A stretch of 64,000 bases of DNA. It comes from Chitinophaga ginsengisoli. GTDB lineage: Bacteria; Bacteroidota; Bacteroidia; Chitinophagales; Chitinophagaceae. Positions 9,889 through 19,564 of the stretch are shown in pieces. The stretch spans positions 604,684 to 668,683 of the forward strand of contig NZ_PYGK01000004.1 in the NCBI RefSeq assembly GCF_003014595.1, written 5' to 3'. The position numbers and the translations under genes are program-made. The notes under the pieces are model-generated. The model made no database searches, had not been told where the DNA came from, and saw only the letters and a program-made list of their open reading frames with translations. Numbering within the stretch: the stretch's first letter is position 1; every line of letters starts with the position of its first letter.

Positions 9889-10674
9889 CTATAAGGTAGA
9901 TTTACCTGCTGAAAATTTTTCTTCTTTTTTTATATGCTGGAATGCAGTGGGCGTCATATTGAACTGTTTTAAGAAGGCCTTGCCAAAGCTGCTCTGCGAG
10001 TTAAATCCTACCATAATGGCCACCTCGAATATTTTATAGCCTGTACCGGCTAACAGCTCCGCAGCCTTTTTCATTCTCGTTACTGTCAGCAGCTCATTGG
10101 GGGTAAGATCTGACAGGGTTTTGATCTTCCTATATAAAGTAGGTACGCTGATGTTCATCAGTTTCGCCAGCAGCTCGACATCCAGTTCGGGGTTTTCCAT
10201 GTTTTCCATGATCAGGTTATTCAGCGCGATCAGGAAATCTTCGTCCGTCCTGGAGTATGCCATCGTACTGATATGTGCCAAAGGATAGCTGGTATAGTAC
10301 GCCCTGATCTTCTTATGGTTATTCAGCAGGTTACTGATCTGGACTTTCAGATGTTCAGGAGAGTAGGGTGTCTCAATACAGGCATCTGCACCTGCTTTCA
10401 GGGCATCCAGCCTGGATTGCATAGGTGTTGTGAGTAGTATGAAAGGAATGTGTGAGTAGTTCAGGCTCGTTTTCAATCGGGTGCAAAGATCGAAGCCGTT
10501 GACAAGTGGTGTGTGGCTGTCGGAAATGATCATGCGGACCGAGTGTCTTTCTATCATGTCGAGCGCCTGTTGCCCGTTATCTGCAGTGAAAATAAGATAA
10601 TCTTCAGCGAGGTTTTCTGATAGGACTTGCAGTTTATCCTTATCACCATCTACTAATAATAGTGTGTCTTGCAT
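9889..10674 (-). CDS. Response regulator with receiver and AraC-type DNA-binding domains
   Basis: Receiver domain at about residues 1-125, then an AraC helix-turn-helix at about 155-255. I use the ATG at 10674 (MQDTLLLVDGD); an upstream TTG would add 8 residues. The acidic pair (D9, D11) and phospho-acceptor D52 (IISDSHTP) are present. The otherwise conserved lysine before the final proline is a threonine (CIETPYSPE where CIEKPFSPE is usual). No histidine kinase gene is nearby. It is divergent from the second susC gene and is a likely regulator of it. Confidence 0.88.
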   Translation of the reverse strand: MQDTLLLVDGDKDKLQVLSENLAEDYLIFTADNGQQALDMIERHSVRMIISDSHTPLVNGFDLCTRLKTSLNYSHIPFILLTTPMQSRLDALKAGADACIETPYSPEHLKVQISNLLNNHKKIRAYYTSYPLAHISTMAYSRTDEDFLIALNNLIMENMENPELDVELLAKLMNISVPTLYRKIKTLSDLTPNELLTVTRMKKAAELLAGTGYKIFEVAIMVGFNSQSSFGKAFLKQFNMTPTAFQHIKKEEKFSAGKSTL

Positions 10675-11064
10675 ACGTGGTCTGTAAAATGAATACAATA
10701 GTTAATGTATCAGTACTACTGATACTTGTTTCTGTTCCCTGCTCGTTTTGTTTATTCTTTTGTTTATTCTTTTTGTTTATTCTTCCGGGTTTACGGGCAC
10801 AATTTACGCAACCGATTGTGATTTGAGAAATATCAACCAATTATTGATAAGCTTAAACCAAAAAATCTGATAATTATGTAAGTACTTCACGCTACAATTT
10901 AGCTTAAAAACCAAGATAAGTAAGACCTGATTTGATTCCCGTTTGAAATACTGTGTTCCCCGGAGTTGGCTTTACACCGTCATGGAAATACTTATAGGTG
11001 TTAAATTGACATTTTTTTGTTTTGTTACCATTTAATCATTTAAAAAACTATCAATTCACGCGTT
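10675..11064. promoter_or_regulatory. Intergenic control region between the AraC-type regulator and susC
   Basis: 390 bp between divergent genes. It holds three near-tandem copies of TTTTGTTTATTCT at 10746-10783 (spacing 12 and 13 bp) and the LacI-type site at 10808-10820. An A/T-rich stretch precedes the susC start. I do not see a convincing TAnnTTTG element. Confidence 0.5.
10808..10820. promoter_or_regulatory. Candidate LacI-family operator (copy 1)
   Basis: GCAACCGATTGTG. Its reverse complement, CACAATCGGTTGC, occurs exactly at 18220-18232 in front of lacI. It has the central CG and imperfect dyad typical of LacI-family operators. It lies 245 bp upstream of the susC start and about 135 bp from the AraC-type regulator start. 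Confidence 0.6.
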
Positions 11065-14000
11065 ATGAAACTTGCTCTACGAGTTTTTTTCCGGAGACGT
11101 CTGGCTGTCGGCAGGAGGCAGCGCTTACTTCCGGCATTGCTGACTGTACTGGCATTATTACTGTTTACGGTAGTGTACGGTCAGAACGGTCAGACAATAA
11201 AAGGTAAAGTCATCGACGAGACCGGAAAGCCACTGTCTGGCGTTACTGTTTCCGTCAAAAATACCAGCCGCGGTACGGTGACCAATGCCGAAGGGGCCTA
11301 TAGTATCAATGCCGCCCCGGGAGAAGTATTACAATTCAGTTTTATCGGTTATACGTCCAGCCACCTGACAGTGGGCAGTGGGGCCAATTATGACGTAAAC
11401 CTTGCTCCTAATATGCAGTCACTGGAACAGATGGTGGTGATAGGATATGGTGCGCAGAAGAAAAGTTCCCTTACCGGTTCTGTAGCTTCAGTAAGCAGTA
11501 AAACCATCAGCGAACTGCCGGTTGTCAGCGTGCAACAAGCCCTGCAGGGAAGAGTAGCTGGTGTAACTGTTACCAACAATGGTACACCTGGCTCTGATGC
11601 TATTGTGAGGATCAGGGGTATCAGCTCTATCAGCTATGCGTCCGATCCTTTGTATGTAATAGATGGTTTCCCTACTTCTAACCTGTCAAATTTTGACAGC
11701 AGGGATGTACAATCGGTAGAGGTATTGAAAGATGCCAGTGCAGCCGCTATTTATGGTTCCCGCGCTACCAATGGGGTGATCATCATCACTACCAAAAAGG
11801 GATCCCGAGATGGTAAACCACACGTAAACTTTGATTCTTACGTAGGTGTTCAGTCAGCCTGGAAAACCGTTGACCTGCTCAATACCCAGCAATACCTGCA
11901 GTATGAGCGTGCACTGAACGGCGCTGCCGGCATTGCGAAGCCTCCGCGCCTGGAAGATGCCAATTTCAATCAGCCTTTATATACAGGTACTTCACAGACC
12001 TATGCACAGACAAATACGGACTGGCAGGATGCCTATTTCAGGAAAGCTCTGATCTCGCAGTCTAATGTGTCTGTAAGCGGCGGTAATGATAATTCCCGGT
12101 ACTATTTGTCTGCCGGTCATCTGAAACAGGACGGTATTACACAGGGTGTGAATTATCAGCGTGGTAATTTCCGCATCAACTCCGAGCATAATCTCAGCAA
12201 GGTGTTTACGATAGGAGAGAACCTCCTGTTCTCTTATTCCAAACAGCGCTATGACAATACTTCCGGCAACAGGACCCGCCTGGCGAATATAGTCAGGGCG
12301 ATACCTTACCTGCCGGTACATGATCCGACCACAAACGGTGGCTACCGGAATGCGGAAAACAGTGTGGACGGTGCAGACCCTACCAACCCTGTAGAAGATG
12401 CAACGCTGCTGGGAGATGCGCACCGTCAGACTTTTAAGCTGCTAGGCACAGTATACACACAGGTGAACCTTACTCCCTGGCTTAATTTCCGTTCTACATT
12501 CGGGGCTGACTATGTTACGCAGTTTCAGCACCAATTTGCACCTATCTACAATGATAAGGGCAGGAATGCCACTGTCGCTACCATTACGGATCAGCGGACG
12601 AACATGACGACATTACTGTTCACAGAACAGTTCACCTTTGACAAGACGTTCGGCAATCATCACATCAACGCAGTAGCAGTATATGAGCGGCAGCAGGCGA
12701 ATAACTTTGGTGAGTCGCAGACGGGTAACCAGAGTTCCAACGACAGAGAGACCCTTGTAGGTGCTACTAATGTGACAGCATTTTCTTCACGCACCGCTAC
12801 ATTGATACAATCTTATATCGGTCGTGTGAGTTACGACTTCGCAGGTAAGTACCTGCTGAGTGGTGCTATCCGCCGTGATGGACTTTCTGTATGGGCGCCC
12901 GGCAGGAAATTTGAGAACTTCCCTTCGGTGTCTGCAGGCTGGAAGATGGATCAGGAGCCCTTTATCAAACAGGTGGCTGCCATCTCCGAGTTAAAACTGC
13001 GTGGAGGATGGGGTATCACGGGGCTGAATGCGATCGGCATTTTCCCCGCCCTGCAAAACGCTGTGCTGCCAAATGAGTATCCATGGCAGGCTGTGGTGCA
13101 GGCGAATGGTGCTTCTTATCCTTTTGGGAATACCATTACTGTGGGTAACGCCTCTTATTACAATCAGCTGGCCAGCGCTAACCTGGAATGGGAAAAGACC
13201 AAACAGATCAACGTGGGTCTGGACCTCGGATTGTTCAATAACCGCATCACTTTTACGGCAGAATGGTACCGCCGTCAAACAGATAACCTGATCCTGACTA
13301 TTCCTACTCCTTACAGTTTTGGTTTCGGAGGAACAGGTTCCCAGCTGAATGCTGCCGCCATGAAAAATACCGGTGTGGATCTGCAATTAGGGTATAACAA
13401 GACAAGCGGTAGCTTTAAGTGGAACGTGACTGGTAACATTGGTTTCATCACAAACAAAATACTGAGTCTGAATACGCCTGGCGCTACTATCGATGATGGT
13501 GCTGATGCTGATTTTGGTAATGGTAGCATCACCCGTACGGTAGCTGGTCAGCCTATCCAGTCATTCTACGGATATGTAGTAGACGGTATTTTTCAGAGCC
13601 AGGATGAGGTGAACAAGAGCCCTGTACAGATAGCAGGTACTAATCCGGCTAAATCAACTGCCGCGGGCGATATCAAGTTCAAAGACCTTAACAATGATGG
13701 TAAGATCACGGCGGCTGACCGTACATTCCTGGGCTCCTATATTCCTAAATTCACTTATGCACTCAATGCCAGTGGCAACTACAAGAACTTCGACCTTTCA
13801 CTCTTCTTCCAGGGCGTACAGGGCAACAAGATCTTCAATGGTACCAGGGTACTGCGTGAGGGGATGGCCCGTTTGTTTGGTGCTGGTGTAGAAGTGCTGA
13901 ATGCATGGACGCCTCAGCACACCAATACCGATATGCCAAGGGCTATCAGTGGCGATCCTAACCAGAATGCCCGTGTGTCAGACCGCTGGATCGAGAACGG

Positions 14001-14250
14001 TTCTTACCTGCGACTAAAAAATGTGATCCTGGGTTATACTATCCCGTCTTCAGCGCTGCGCACCTTTGCTCATGGCGCGTTCAGCAGTTTCAGGGTATAT
14101 GTTTCTTCCCAGAACCTGCTGACGTTCACCGGCTATAAAGGATGGGACCCTGAGATTGGTTCTAAGAACACAACACTCACCAATGGTATCGATTATGGTC
14201 AGTATCCCGCTGCAAGGTCTTTCCAGTTTGGCCTGCAGGTAGGTTTCTAA
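11065..14250 (+). CDS. SusC-like TonB-dependent outer-membrane receptor (second locus)
   Basis: 1061-aa receptor. Signal peptide to about residue 39 (TVVYGQ), carboxypeptidase-like domain (about 45-125, TIKGKVIDETGKPLSGVTV), plug (about 130-245, with MVVIGYGAQKKSSLTGS and VLKDASAAAIYGSRATNGV) and barrel to the C-terminal aromatic residue (QVGF). It has no STN domain, unlike the first susC, so it is not expected to signal through a FecR/ECF pair. The nearby response regulator and LacI protein are the likely controls. susD follows after 21 bp. Confidence 0.95.
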   Translation: MKLALRVFFRRRLAVGRRQRLLPALLTVLALLLFTVVYGQNGQTIKGKVIDETGKPLSGVTVSVKNTSRGTVTNAEGAYSINAAPGEVLQFSFIGYTSSHLTVGSGANYDVNLAPNMQSLEQMVVIGYGAQKKSSLTGSVASVSSKTISELPVVSVQQALQGRVAGVTVTNNGTPGSDAIVRIRGISSISYASDPLYVIDGFPTSNLSNFDSRDVQSVEVLKDASAAAIYGSRATNGVIIITTKKGSRDGKPHVNFDSYVGVQSAWKTVDLLNTQQYLQYERALNGAAGIAKPPRLEDANFNQPLYTGTSQTYAQTNTDWQDAYFRKALISQSNVSVSGGNDNSRYYLSAGHLKQDGITQGVNYQRGNFRINSEHNLSKVFTIGENLLFSYSKQRYDNTSGNRTRLANIVRAIPYLPVHDPTTNGGYRNAENSVDGADPTNPVEDATLLGDAHRQTFKLLGTVYTQVNLTPWLNFRSTFGADYVTQFQHQFAPIYNDKGRNATVATITDQRTNMTTLLFTEQFTFDKTFGNHHINAVAVYERQQANNFGESQTGNQSSNDRETLVGATNVTAFSSRTATLIQSYIGRVSYDFAGKYLLSGAIRRDGLSVWAPGRKFENFPSVSAGWKMDQEPFIKQVAAISELKLRGGWGITGLNAIGIFPALQNAVLPNEYPWQAVVQANGASYPFGNTITVGNASYYNQLASANLEWEKTKQINVGLDLGLFNNRITFTAEWYRRQTDNLILTIPTPYSFGFGGTGSQLNAAAMKNTGVDLQLGYNKTSGSFKWNVTGNIGFITNKILSLNTPGATIDDGADADFGNGSITRTVAGQPIQSFYGYVVDGIFQSQDEVNKSPVQIAGTNPAKSTAAGDIKFKDLNNDGKITAADRTFLGSYIPKFTYALNASGNYKNFDLSLFFQGVQGNKIFNGTRVLREGMARLFGAGVEVLNAWTPQHTNTDMPRAISGDPNQNARVSDRWIENGSYLRLKNVILGYTIPSSALRTFAHGAFSSFRVYVSSQNLLTFTGYKGWDPEIGSKNTTLTNGIDYGQYPAARSFQFGLQVGF

Positions 14251-14271
14251 TGAGCAGCAAAAAAATCAGAC

Positions 14272-15840
14272 ATGAAAAAGCATATTTCCAATAAGATCAT
14301 TATAGCCGCGGTAATGGCGGCAGTATTCAGCACCGCCTGTAACAAGGACCTGGATAAAACAAATCCCAGTTATGCCACACTGGACAAGTACTTTAAGAAT
14401 AGTGTTGAAATGCAGAAGGGGACCAATGCCATTTATTCATCTTTTCACGCAGGTAATCTCGTTGGCCGTGAATGGTTCTTCGTGGAAGATCTCAGGAGCG
14501 ACGACGTTGCTTCCGGCGGCGGACAGCTGGAATTGCCAAGGGCACAGATGCTGAATGGTGCAACCACGTCAGATAACTCAGTGATGAACAGCGTTTGGAG
14601 AGGGCTTTATACTGTCATCCATCGCGCCAATACTGTGATTGGAAGCGCCCCTAATGTGACTGACGATGATGCCGTAAGGGACCAATGTCTTGCTGAGGCT
14701 AAGTTTTTCAGGGCATGGGCTTATTTTGAGCTGGTGAGCCTGTGGGGGCCGGTGCCGGTGTATACTAATGTTGTAAGTGGCCCCGACCAGTTTCAGGCCA
14801 GAGCTACTGAAGATGCTGTCTATACGCAGATCATCAAAGACCTGACAGAAGCAGCTGGTGTATTAAAACCTTCATATGGCAACGCTGACCTGGGCCGCAT
14901 AACATCCGGTGCTGCGAATGCGATGCTGGGCAGGGTGAACATGCAAAAGGGGGATTATACGGCTGCAAAGGCTGCATTGTTGAAAGTAACGGGTGCAGGG
15001 CTGTATCGCCTGGTGGATAATTACAACGACAACTTCATTGAAGAAACAGAATTTAATGCGGAGTCTATATGGGAAGCCGTGTACTTCGACAGGGGTGACA
15101 ACAGCTTTGACTGGAATGGCACCGGCGATGGTTCAGGTACAGCTCAATCCACTATCCGTAATCAGGAGTATTGTCCGCTGGCGTGGAGGAACCTCATTCC
15201 TTCCGACAAATACCTCAATGAATTTGAAAATACGGCGAGTGGTGCTGCCAAGACAGATCCACGCTATCATTGGTCTGTATATGAAACCGGCGATAAGTTC
15301 AACAATGATGCAGACGTACTGACAGATGCTTTGCAGAACGGCAATGCTTCCACCGTACGAGGTGTAACAAAAAAGATCAGCTGGCGCAAGTTCATGCTGA
15401 TCTATAAGCAGAGCGTATCTACTGCATCTTATCATCCCGGAGGAAATAACCAGCGAATCATCCGCTATGCGGAAGTATTGCTGATGCTGGCAGAATGCGA
15501 GAATGAACTGGGCAATACAGGAGCTGCGGTAGGTTATCTCAACCAGATAAGGGACAGGCCTTCTGTAATGATGCCGCATTATCCGACCATGCAATTCCCG
15601 GTAGGTAATAAAGATCAGGTAACGAAGGCGATTATGCATGAAAAGATGGTGGAACTGGGAGGAGAGGAAGTCAGGAACCGTGACATCCTCAGATGGAGGA
15701 AAAAGGGATATTTCACTACAGATCCGATCAGTTATTTCAGGGCGAAAAGAGATGAACTGTTGCCTATTCCACAGCAGGAAATTGATAACAACCCTAAACT
15801 GGGAACAGGAGGTGTAGATGCACAGAATCCCGGCTATTAG
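14272..15840 (+). CDS. SusD-like nutrient-binding outer-membrane lipoprotein (second locus)
   Basis: 522-aa lipoprotein with Cys23 in the lipobox (STACNKDLDKTNPS). SusD features: CLAEAKFFRAWAYFELVSLWG in the helical part and an end with LLPIPQQEIDNNP, a very common SusD C-terminal pattern. Pairs with the preceding SusC. A strong hairpin terminator follows. With the convergent GH43 gene it suggests a plant or fungal pentose-containing glycan as the substrate. Confidence 0.95.
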   Translation: MKKHISNKIIIAAVMAAVFSTACNKDLDKTNPSYATLDKYFKNSVEMQKGTNAIYSSFHAGNLVGREWFFVEDLRSDDVASGGGQLELPRAQMLNGATTSDNSVMNSVWRGLYTVIHRANTVIGSAPNVTDDDAVRDQCLAEAKFFRAWAYFELVSLWGPVPVYTNVVSGPDQFQARATEDAVYTQIIKDLTEAAGVLKPSYGNADLGRITSGAANAMLGRVNMQKGDYTAAKAALLKVTGAGLYRLVDNYNDNFIEETEFNAESIWEAVYFDRGDNSFDWNGTGDGSGTAQSTIRNQEYCPLAWRNLIPSDKYLNEFENTASGAAKTDPRYHWSVYETGDKFNNDADVLTDALQNGNASTVRGVTKKISWRKFMLIYKQSVSTASYHPGGNNQRIIRYAEVLLMLAECENELGNTGAAVGYLNQIRDRPSVMMPHYPTMQFPVGNKDQVTKAIMHEKMVELGGEEVRNRDILRWRKKGYFTTDPISYFRAKRDELLPIPQQEIDNNPKLGTGGVDAQNPGY

Positions 15841-15886
15841 GCGTTCGGAAATACAATACTAGTTGTTGATAAATGGTAGCACAAAC

Positions 15887-15915
15887 AAAAGGGGAGACCG
15901 CAAGGCTCCCCTTTT
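15887..15915. terminator. Bidirectional intrinsic terminator between susD and GH43
   Basis: AAAAGGGGAG pairs with CTCCCCTTTT over a short loop that can pair further (ACC/AGG). T run follows on the plus strand and on the minus strand, so it can end both the susCD transcript and the convergent GH43 transcript. Confidence 0.85.
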
Positions 15916-15934
15916 TACATGTGGGTGTGATAAG

Positions 15935-17035
15935 TTATAAAGTAGGATGAATGGTTTGGATGCTGCCATCTTCATTGTAATGCAATGCTGTTACCTTGAC
16001 GTTGCGCAGGTAGGTTTTACCTGACAGCTGTACATCATGGTAGAACAGGTACCATTTTCCGTCTTTTTCAACGATTGAGTGGTGACTGGTCCATCCTTCA
16101 ACAGGTGTCAGGATCACACCTCTGTAGGTGAAGGGACCATATGGGCTGTCGCCGGTGGCATAACACAGGTTATGCGTGTCGCCGGTAGAGTAGGAGAAAT
16201 AGTATTTCCCTTTATACTTATGCATCCAGGATGCTTCAAAGAAGCGTTTCTCGTTATCTTTTTCATGGAATGGCTGGCCTTTTTCATCCAGTATCTGTAC
16301 TTCTTTTACTGGTCCGTCGAAATACTTCATATTGGTTTCCAGCTTAGCCATTCTTGGCTGTATAGCCAGTTCTTCCGGCTTTCTGTTACCCTTGGTGGAA
16401 TCGTAGCGATTGTTGTTCCATCGCTGTAGCTGGCCGCCCCAGATACCTCCGAAGTACATATAGGATTTGCCATCATCATCTGTGAATACACATGGATCAA
16501 TACTGTAGCTGCCGGGAATAGGCGCTTTTTCCGCTTTGAAAGGACCTTCCGGTTTGCTGCTGGTAGCCACGCCGATATGGAATATATCCAGGCTGTCCTT
16601 TACAGGAAAGTAAAGATAGTAGGTGCCGTTGGTGAATGCTGCGTCTGGCGCCCACAGCTGGCGATGTGCCCAGGGGATGTCTTTGATGTCGAGCGCAACA
16701 CCGTGGTCGGTTACCTTACCACCGATGGAGTCCATGGAAAGAATATGATAGTCTTTCATATCAAAGTGGCTTCCCAGGTCATCTTCGGGTATACCGGTAG
16801 CGGTATCATGTGAAGGGTAGATATAGAATCTGCCGTTAAACACATGAGCAGAAGGATCTGCTGTGTAGATGTGGTTGACGAGCGGCTGGGAAAGATACTT
16901 CTTTGCACTGCTGTCAGCCGTAACGGTAGCCTGGGTGCTGTCTGTCGTGTTCGTAGAACCGGACTGTCCGCAGCTGCAGAACATGCATGCCAGGGCAACG
17001 GGGAAGGTTAAAATGGGTAATTGTGATGAGCGCAT
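15935..17035 (-). CDS. Glycoside hydrolase family 43 lipoprotein
   Basis: 366-aa five-bladed beta-propeller glycosidase, exported as a lipoprotein (Cys17 or Cys22 near the end of the signal peptide). Likely catalytic residues: base Asp in TADPSAHVF, pKa-modulating Asp in SYSIDPCVF, acid Glu in FFEASWMH. GH43 members act on arabinans, xylans and related glycans; the precise substrate cannot be set here. It starts 20 bp after lacI on the same strand, so the two are likely one transcript. It probably cleaves glycans imported through the neighbouring SusCD pair. Confidence 0.9.
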   Translation of the reverse strand: MRSSQLPILTFPVALACMFCSCGQSGSTNTTDSTQATVTADSSAKKYLSQPLVNHIYTADPSAHVFNGRFYIYPSHDTATGIPEDDLGSHFDMKDYHILSMDSIGGKVTDHGVALDIKDIPWAHRQLWAPDAAFTNGTYYLYFPVKDSLDIFHIGVATSSKPEGPFKAEKAPIPGSYSIDPCVFTDDDGKSYMYFGGIWGGQLQRWNNNRYDSTKGNRKPEELAIQPRMAKLETNMKYFDGPVKEVQILDEKGQPFHEKDNEKRFFEASWMHKYKGKYYFSYSTGDTHNLCYATGDSPYGPFTYRGVILTPVEGWTSHHSIVEKDGKWYLFYHDVQLSGKTYLRNVKVTALHYNEDGSIQTIHPTL

Positions 17036-17055
17036 ATGTTTAGTGTGTTAAATAG

Positions 17056-18090
17056 CTACTTACGGCCTTTTTTCAGGGAAGAAGCCCGTACGATCAGTTC
17101 TGAACGCAGAATGATGGTATTGGTGCTGCTTACGAAAGAGACGTCCCTGACATGATCGATCAGGTGTCTGGCAGCTACCTGTCCCATTTCATACCCTGAA
17201 TAGTTGATGGTGGTCAGGTGAGGCTCTATGACCTGTGTCACCGGATCGTTGTTAAACCCGGCGAAGGCAATATCCTCCGGGATGCGGATGCCCTGTTCCT
17301 TCATGGCCAGCATACAGCCTATGGCACAGGTGTCGTTAGCCGCAAAGATGCCATCCGGGAGTGTTTTCATCTTCAAAATCGTTTTTGCCACTTCTGCGCC
17401 TGCTTCCTGGCTTAAATTCGTAATAACGACATAATCCTCCCGGAACTTGATCTTATACTCGCCAAGGGCTTCTTTATAGCCTTTAAGGCGATCCTTATAC
17501 ACATTCTGCAGGATAGGGGCCGTGAGATGCATAATTCTGCGGCAGCCCTGTTCTATCAGGTGCCTGGTTGCATTGTAGGCTGCCTGGCGATTATCTATCA
17601 GGATATTGACGGAGTTCTCATGGGGCATTACGCGGTCAAAGAAGATAACAGGAATGTTCTTTTTGAAGAAATGTTCGAAGTGACTGAGTTCGGCGGTATC
17701 AACTGCCAGCGAAACGAGTAAGCCGTCCACGCGACTGTCGAACATCGTCCTGACGCTGGCAGCCTCTTTTACGGAAGATTCCGAAGATTGTGCTATGAGC
17801 AGAGAGAAGCCCTGTTCGTTGGCTGCATTTTCAATGCCGGCAATCACTGATGACATAAAATGACTATTCAGCCGGGGCACGATGATGCCCAGGGTATTCG
17901 TCTTCTGGTTACGGAGGCTGCGGGCAAAATGATTGCTGCGATAGCCCAGCCGTTCAGCCAGATCGAATATCTTTTTCTTCGTCTTCTTGCTGATGGTAGG
18001 ATGATCCTGCAAGCCACGGCTGACCGTAGTTGCAGATATATTCAACTCCCTGGCAATATCATATATGGTCACCTCTCTGTCGTTAGCCAT
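17056..18090 (-). CDS. LacI-family transcriptional regulator
   Basis: 344 aa. N-terminal helix-turn-helix at about residues 7-55 (VTIYDIARELNISATTVSRGLQ, split here by family pattern IARxLxISxxTVSRxL), then a periplasmic-binding-protein-like sugar-sensing domain (LGIIVPRLNSHFMSSVI onward). Two CG-centred inverted sites lie upstream in its own promoter and an identical 13-bp site lies in the susC control region. I infer autoregulation and control of the SusCD-GH43 locus. Confidence 0.93.
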   Translation of the reverse strand: MANDREVTIYDIARELNISATTVSRGLQDHPTISKKTKKKIFDLAERLGYRSNHFARSLRNQKTNTLGIIVPRLNSHFMSSVIAGIENAANEQGFSLLIAQSSESSVKEAASVRTMFDSRVDGLLVSLAVDTAELSHFEHFFKKNIPVIFFDRVMPHENSVNILIDNRQAAYNATRHLIEQGCRRIMHLTAPILQNVYKDRLKGYKEALGEYKIKFREDYVVITNLSQEAGAEVAKTILKMKTLPDGIFAANDTCAIGCMLAMKEQGIRIPEDIAFAGFNNDPVTQVIEPHLTTINYSGYEMGQVAARHLIDHVRDVSFVSSTNTIILRSELIVRASSLKKGRK

Positions 18091-18159
18091 AAATGTCTGT
18101 ATCGATAAAATGTAAAATGAGAGAGCAATTTAAGGCACTCATAATCGTGGAAAGTACAG

Positions 18160-18232
18160 CACAATCGTTTGTGTAATTGTACTGTACAGCTAAAGTAAAC
18201 TTTTTTAGAAAATAAATAACACAATCGGTTGC
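18160..18232. promoter_or_regulatory. Two candidate LacI operators upstream of lacI
   Basis: CACAATCGTTTGTG at 18160-18173 is a near-perfect palindrome around TCG. CACAATCGGTTGC at 18220-18232 matches the susC-side site at 10808-10820 exactly on the other strand. The two lie about 60 bp apart, a spacing that allows binding on one face or looping. The rest of 18091-18474 shows no gene; a run of A/T precedes the small gene at 18475. Confidence 0.65.
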
Positions 18233-18474
18233 AATTTTAGGGATTGTCTTTATTTTGGTTGATGGCAGGCAATAGGTTTTTCTCCTTTTTCAATAGCGTG
18301 TACGGATAAGCCAGTGGAAACAACAGTGGTCAGCTATTGATGACTGGGGCATTCAACGGCTGAAGTTATATCAGTATAAATGAAATAAAAAAGTATATTG
18401 ACAAAGCCTTTGCAGGTATGTTATCATATTCGCCTGTGAAAGTTATTTGTTTAATAACCTAAACCTATAGTGAA

Positions 18475-18666
18475 ATGAAATTATCCAAGAAGACACAACT
18501 GATCATTCTGCTGATTGCCAATTTTCTGTTACTGTTACGGACATTTGCTTATGTGCTGGGAGAACCGATCAGTGAGAGAACGGGCATTATAGCTGTCGGA
18601 TTAGTATCTGCAGCAGCGTTATTTTCCTTTAATAAATTGATGATGTATTTCTGGGATAAATACTAG
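18475..18666 (+). CDS. Small two-helix membrane protein
   Basis: 63 aa with two predicted transmembrane segments (about residues 8-27, LIILLIANFLLLL, and 35-55, TGIIAVGLVSAAALFSF) joined by a short polar loop. ATG start after an A-rich stretch. No family recognised. It lies between the lacI promoter and mnmD and could be transcribed with the latter. Confidence 0.6.
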   Translation: MKLSKKTQLIILLIANFLLLLRTFAYVLGEPISERTGIIAVGLVSAAALFSFNKLMMYFWDKY

Positions 18667-18721
18667 GAACAAGTTGCATACTCCCTTTGCCGGTAATAGC
18701 AAGATACCGACCTTTGTACTG

Positions 18722-19408
18722 ATGGAAAGAACGATACAAGTCACGGCAGATGGATCTCATACGGTGAGCGTTCCTGCATGGAATGTAACGTATCATAGCA
18801 TTCATGGTGCTATCCGGGAAAGTGTGCATGTATTTATTGATGCAGGATTGAAGTATCAGCAGTCAAAAAAGCCCGCTGATACTTTATCGATACTCGAGAT
18901 GGGATTCGGTACAGGGCTGAATGCGTTACTGACTTTCCGGGAGGCTGTCCGGGAACGGAAGAACCTCTATTATCAAACTATTGAACAATATCCTTTAACC
19001 TGGAAAGAGGTAGGCCCACTCAACTATGCTGACCAGCTCAATGAGCCGATCTTACAATCTGTTCTGACAACCTTACACAGCGTTCCCTGGAATACAGACG
19101 TTCAGATAAATCCTTATTACTGCCTGCATAAAACGCATGCTGCATTACAGGATGTATCATTCACCCGGTCGTTCGACATTATTTACTATGATGCCTTTGC
19201 ACCCACTGCTCAGCCAGAGCTCTGGACGGAAGACATTTTTGAGAAGCTGTATCATTGTCTCACTCCCGGAGGAATACTGGTAACCTATTGCAGTAAAGGG
19301 AATGTCAGGCGCGCCATGAAAGCCGTTGGGTTTATTGTGGAGAAGAAGGTGCCCGGACCTCCCCGTAAAAGAGAGATGCTGAGGGCTATACGTCCCGACA
19401 CCATTTAG
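18722..19408 (+). CDS. mnmD: MnmD-type tRNA U34 methyltransferase
   Basis: SAM-dependent methyltransferase for the last step of 5-methylaminomethyl-2-thiouridine at tRNA position 34. Motifs: SAM-binding EMGFGTGLNAL and the catalytic-region YYDAFAPTAQPELW. Only the MTase domain is present, without the FAD oxidase domain of MnmC, as is usual in this phylum. I chose the ATG at 18722; an in-frame TTG at 18674 is less likely. 228 aa is the usual length for the stand-alone enzyme. Confidence 0.88.
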   Translation: MERTIQVTADGSHTVSVPAWNVTYHSIHGAIRESVHVFIDAGLKYQQSKKPADTLSILEMGFGTGLNALLTFREAVRERKNLYYQTIEQYPLTWKEVGPLNYADQLNEPILQSVLTTLHSVPWNTDVQINPYYCLHKTHAALQDVSFTRSFDIIYYDAFAPTAQPELWTEDIFEKLYHCLTPGGILVTYCSKGNVRRAMKAVGFIVEKKVPGPPRKREMLRAIRPDTI

Positions 19409-19474
19409 TTTGCTCATATATTACGCTGAATGCAATAAAATTGTCTCATATTATTTTTATTTACCACAAAAAGC

Positions 19475-19491
19475 ATGACATTGTGTGTCAT
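19475..19491. promoter_or_regulatory. Short inverted repeat upstream of the GH78-like gene
   Basis: ATGACA-TTGTG-TGTCAT, a 6-bp dyad with 5-bp spacer, 74 bp upstream of the start. Possible operator; no regulator is assigned. Confidence 0.3.
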
Positions 19492-19564
19492 AACGACGAG
19501 TTAACTCACCCAATCCATTACAGGCGTAGAATTTATTAAGTCAAATCTATTTAATCCACACAGT

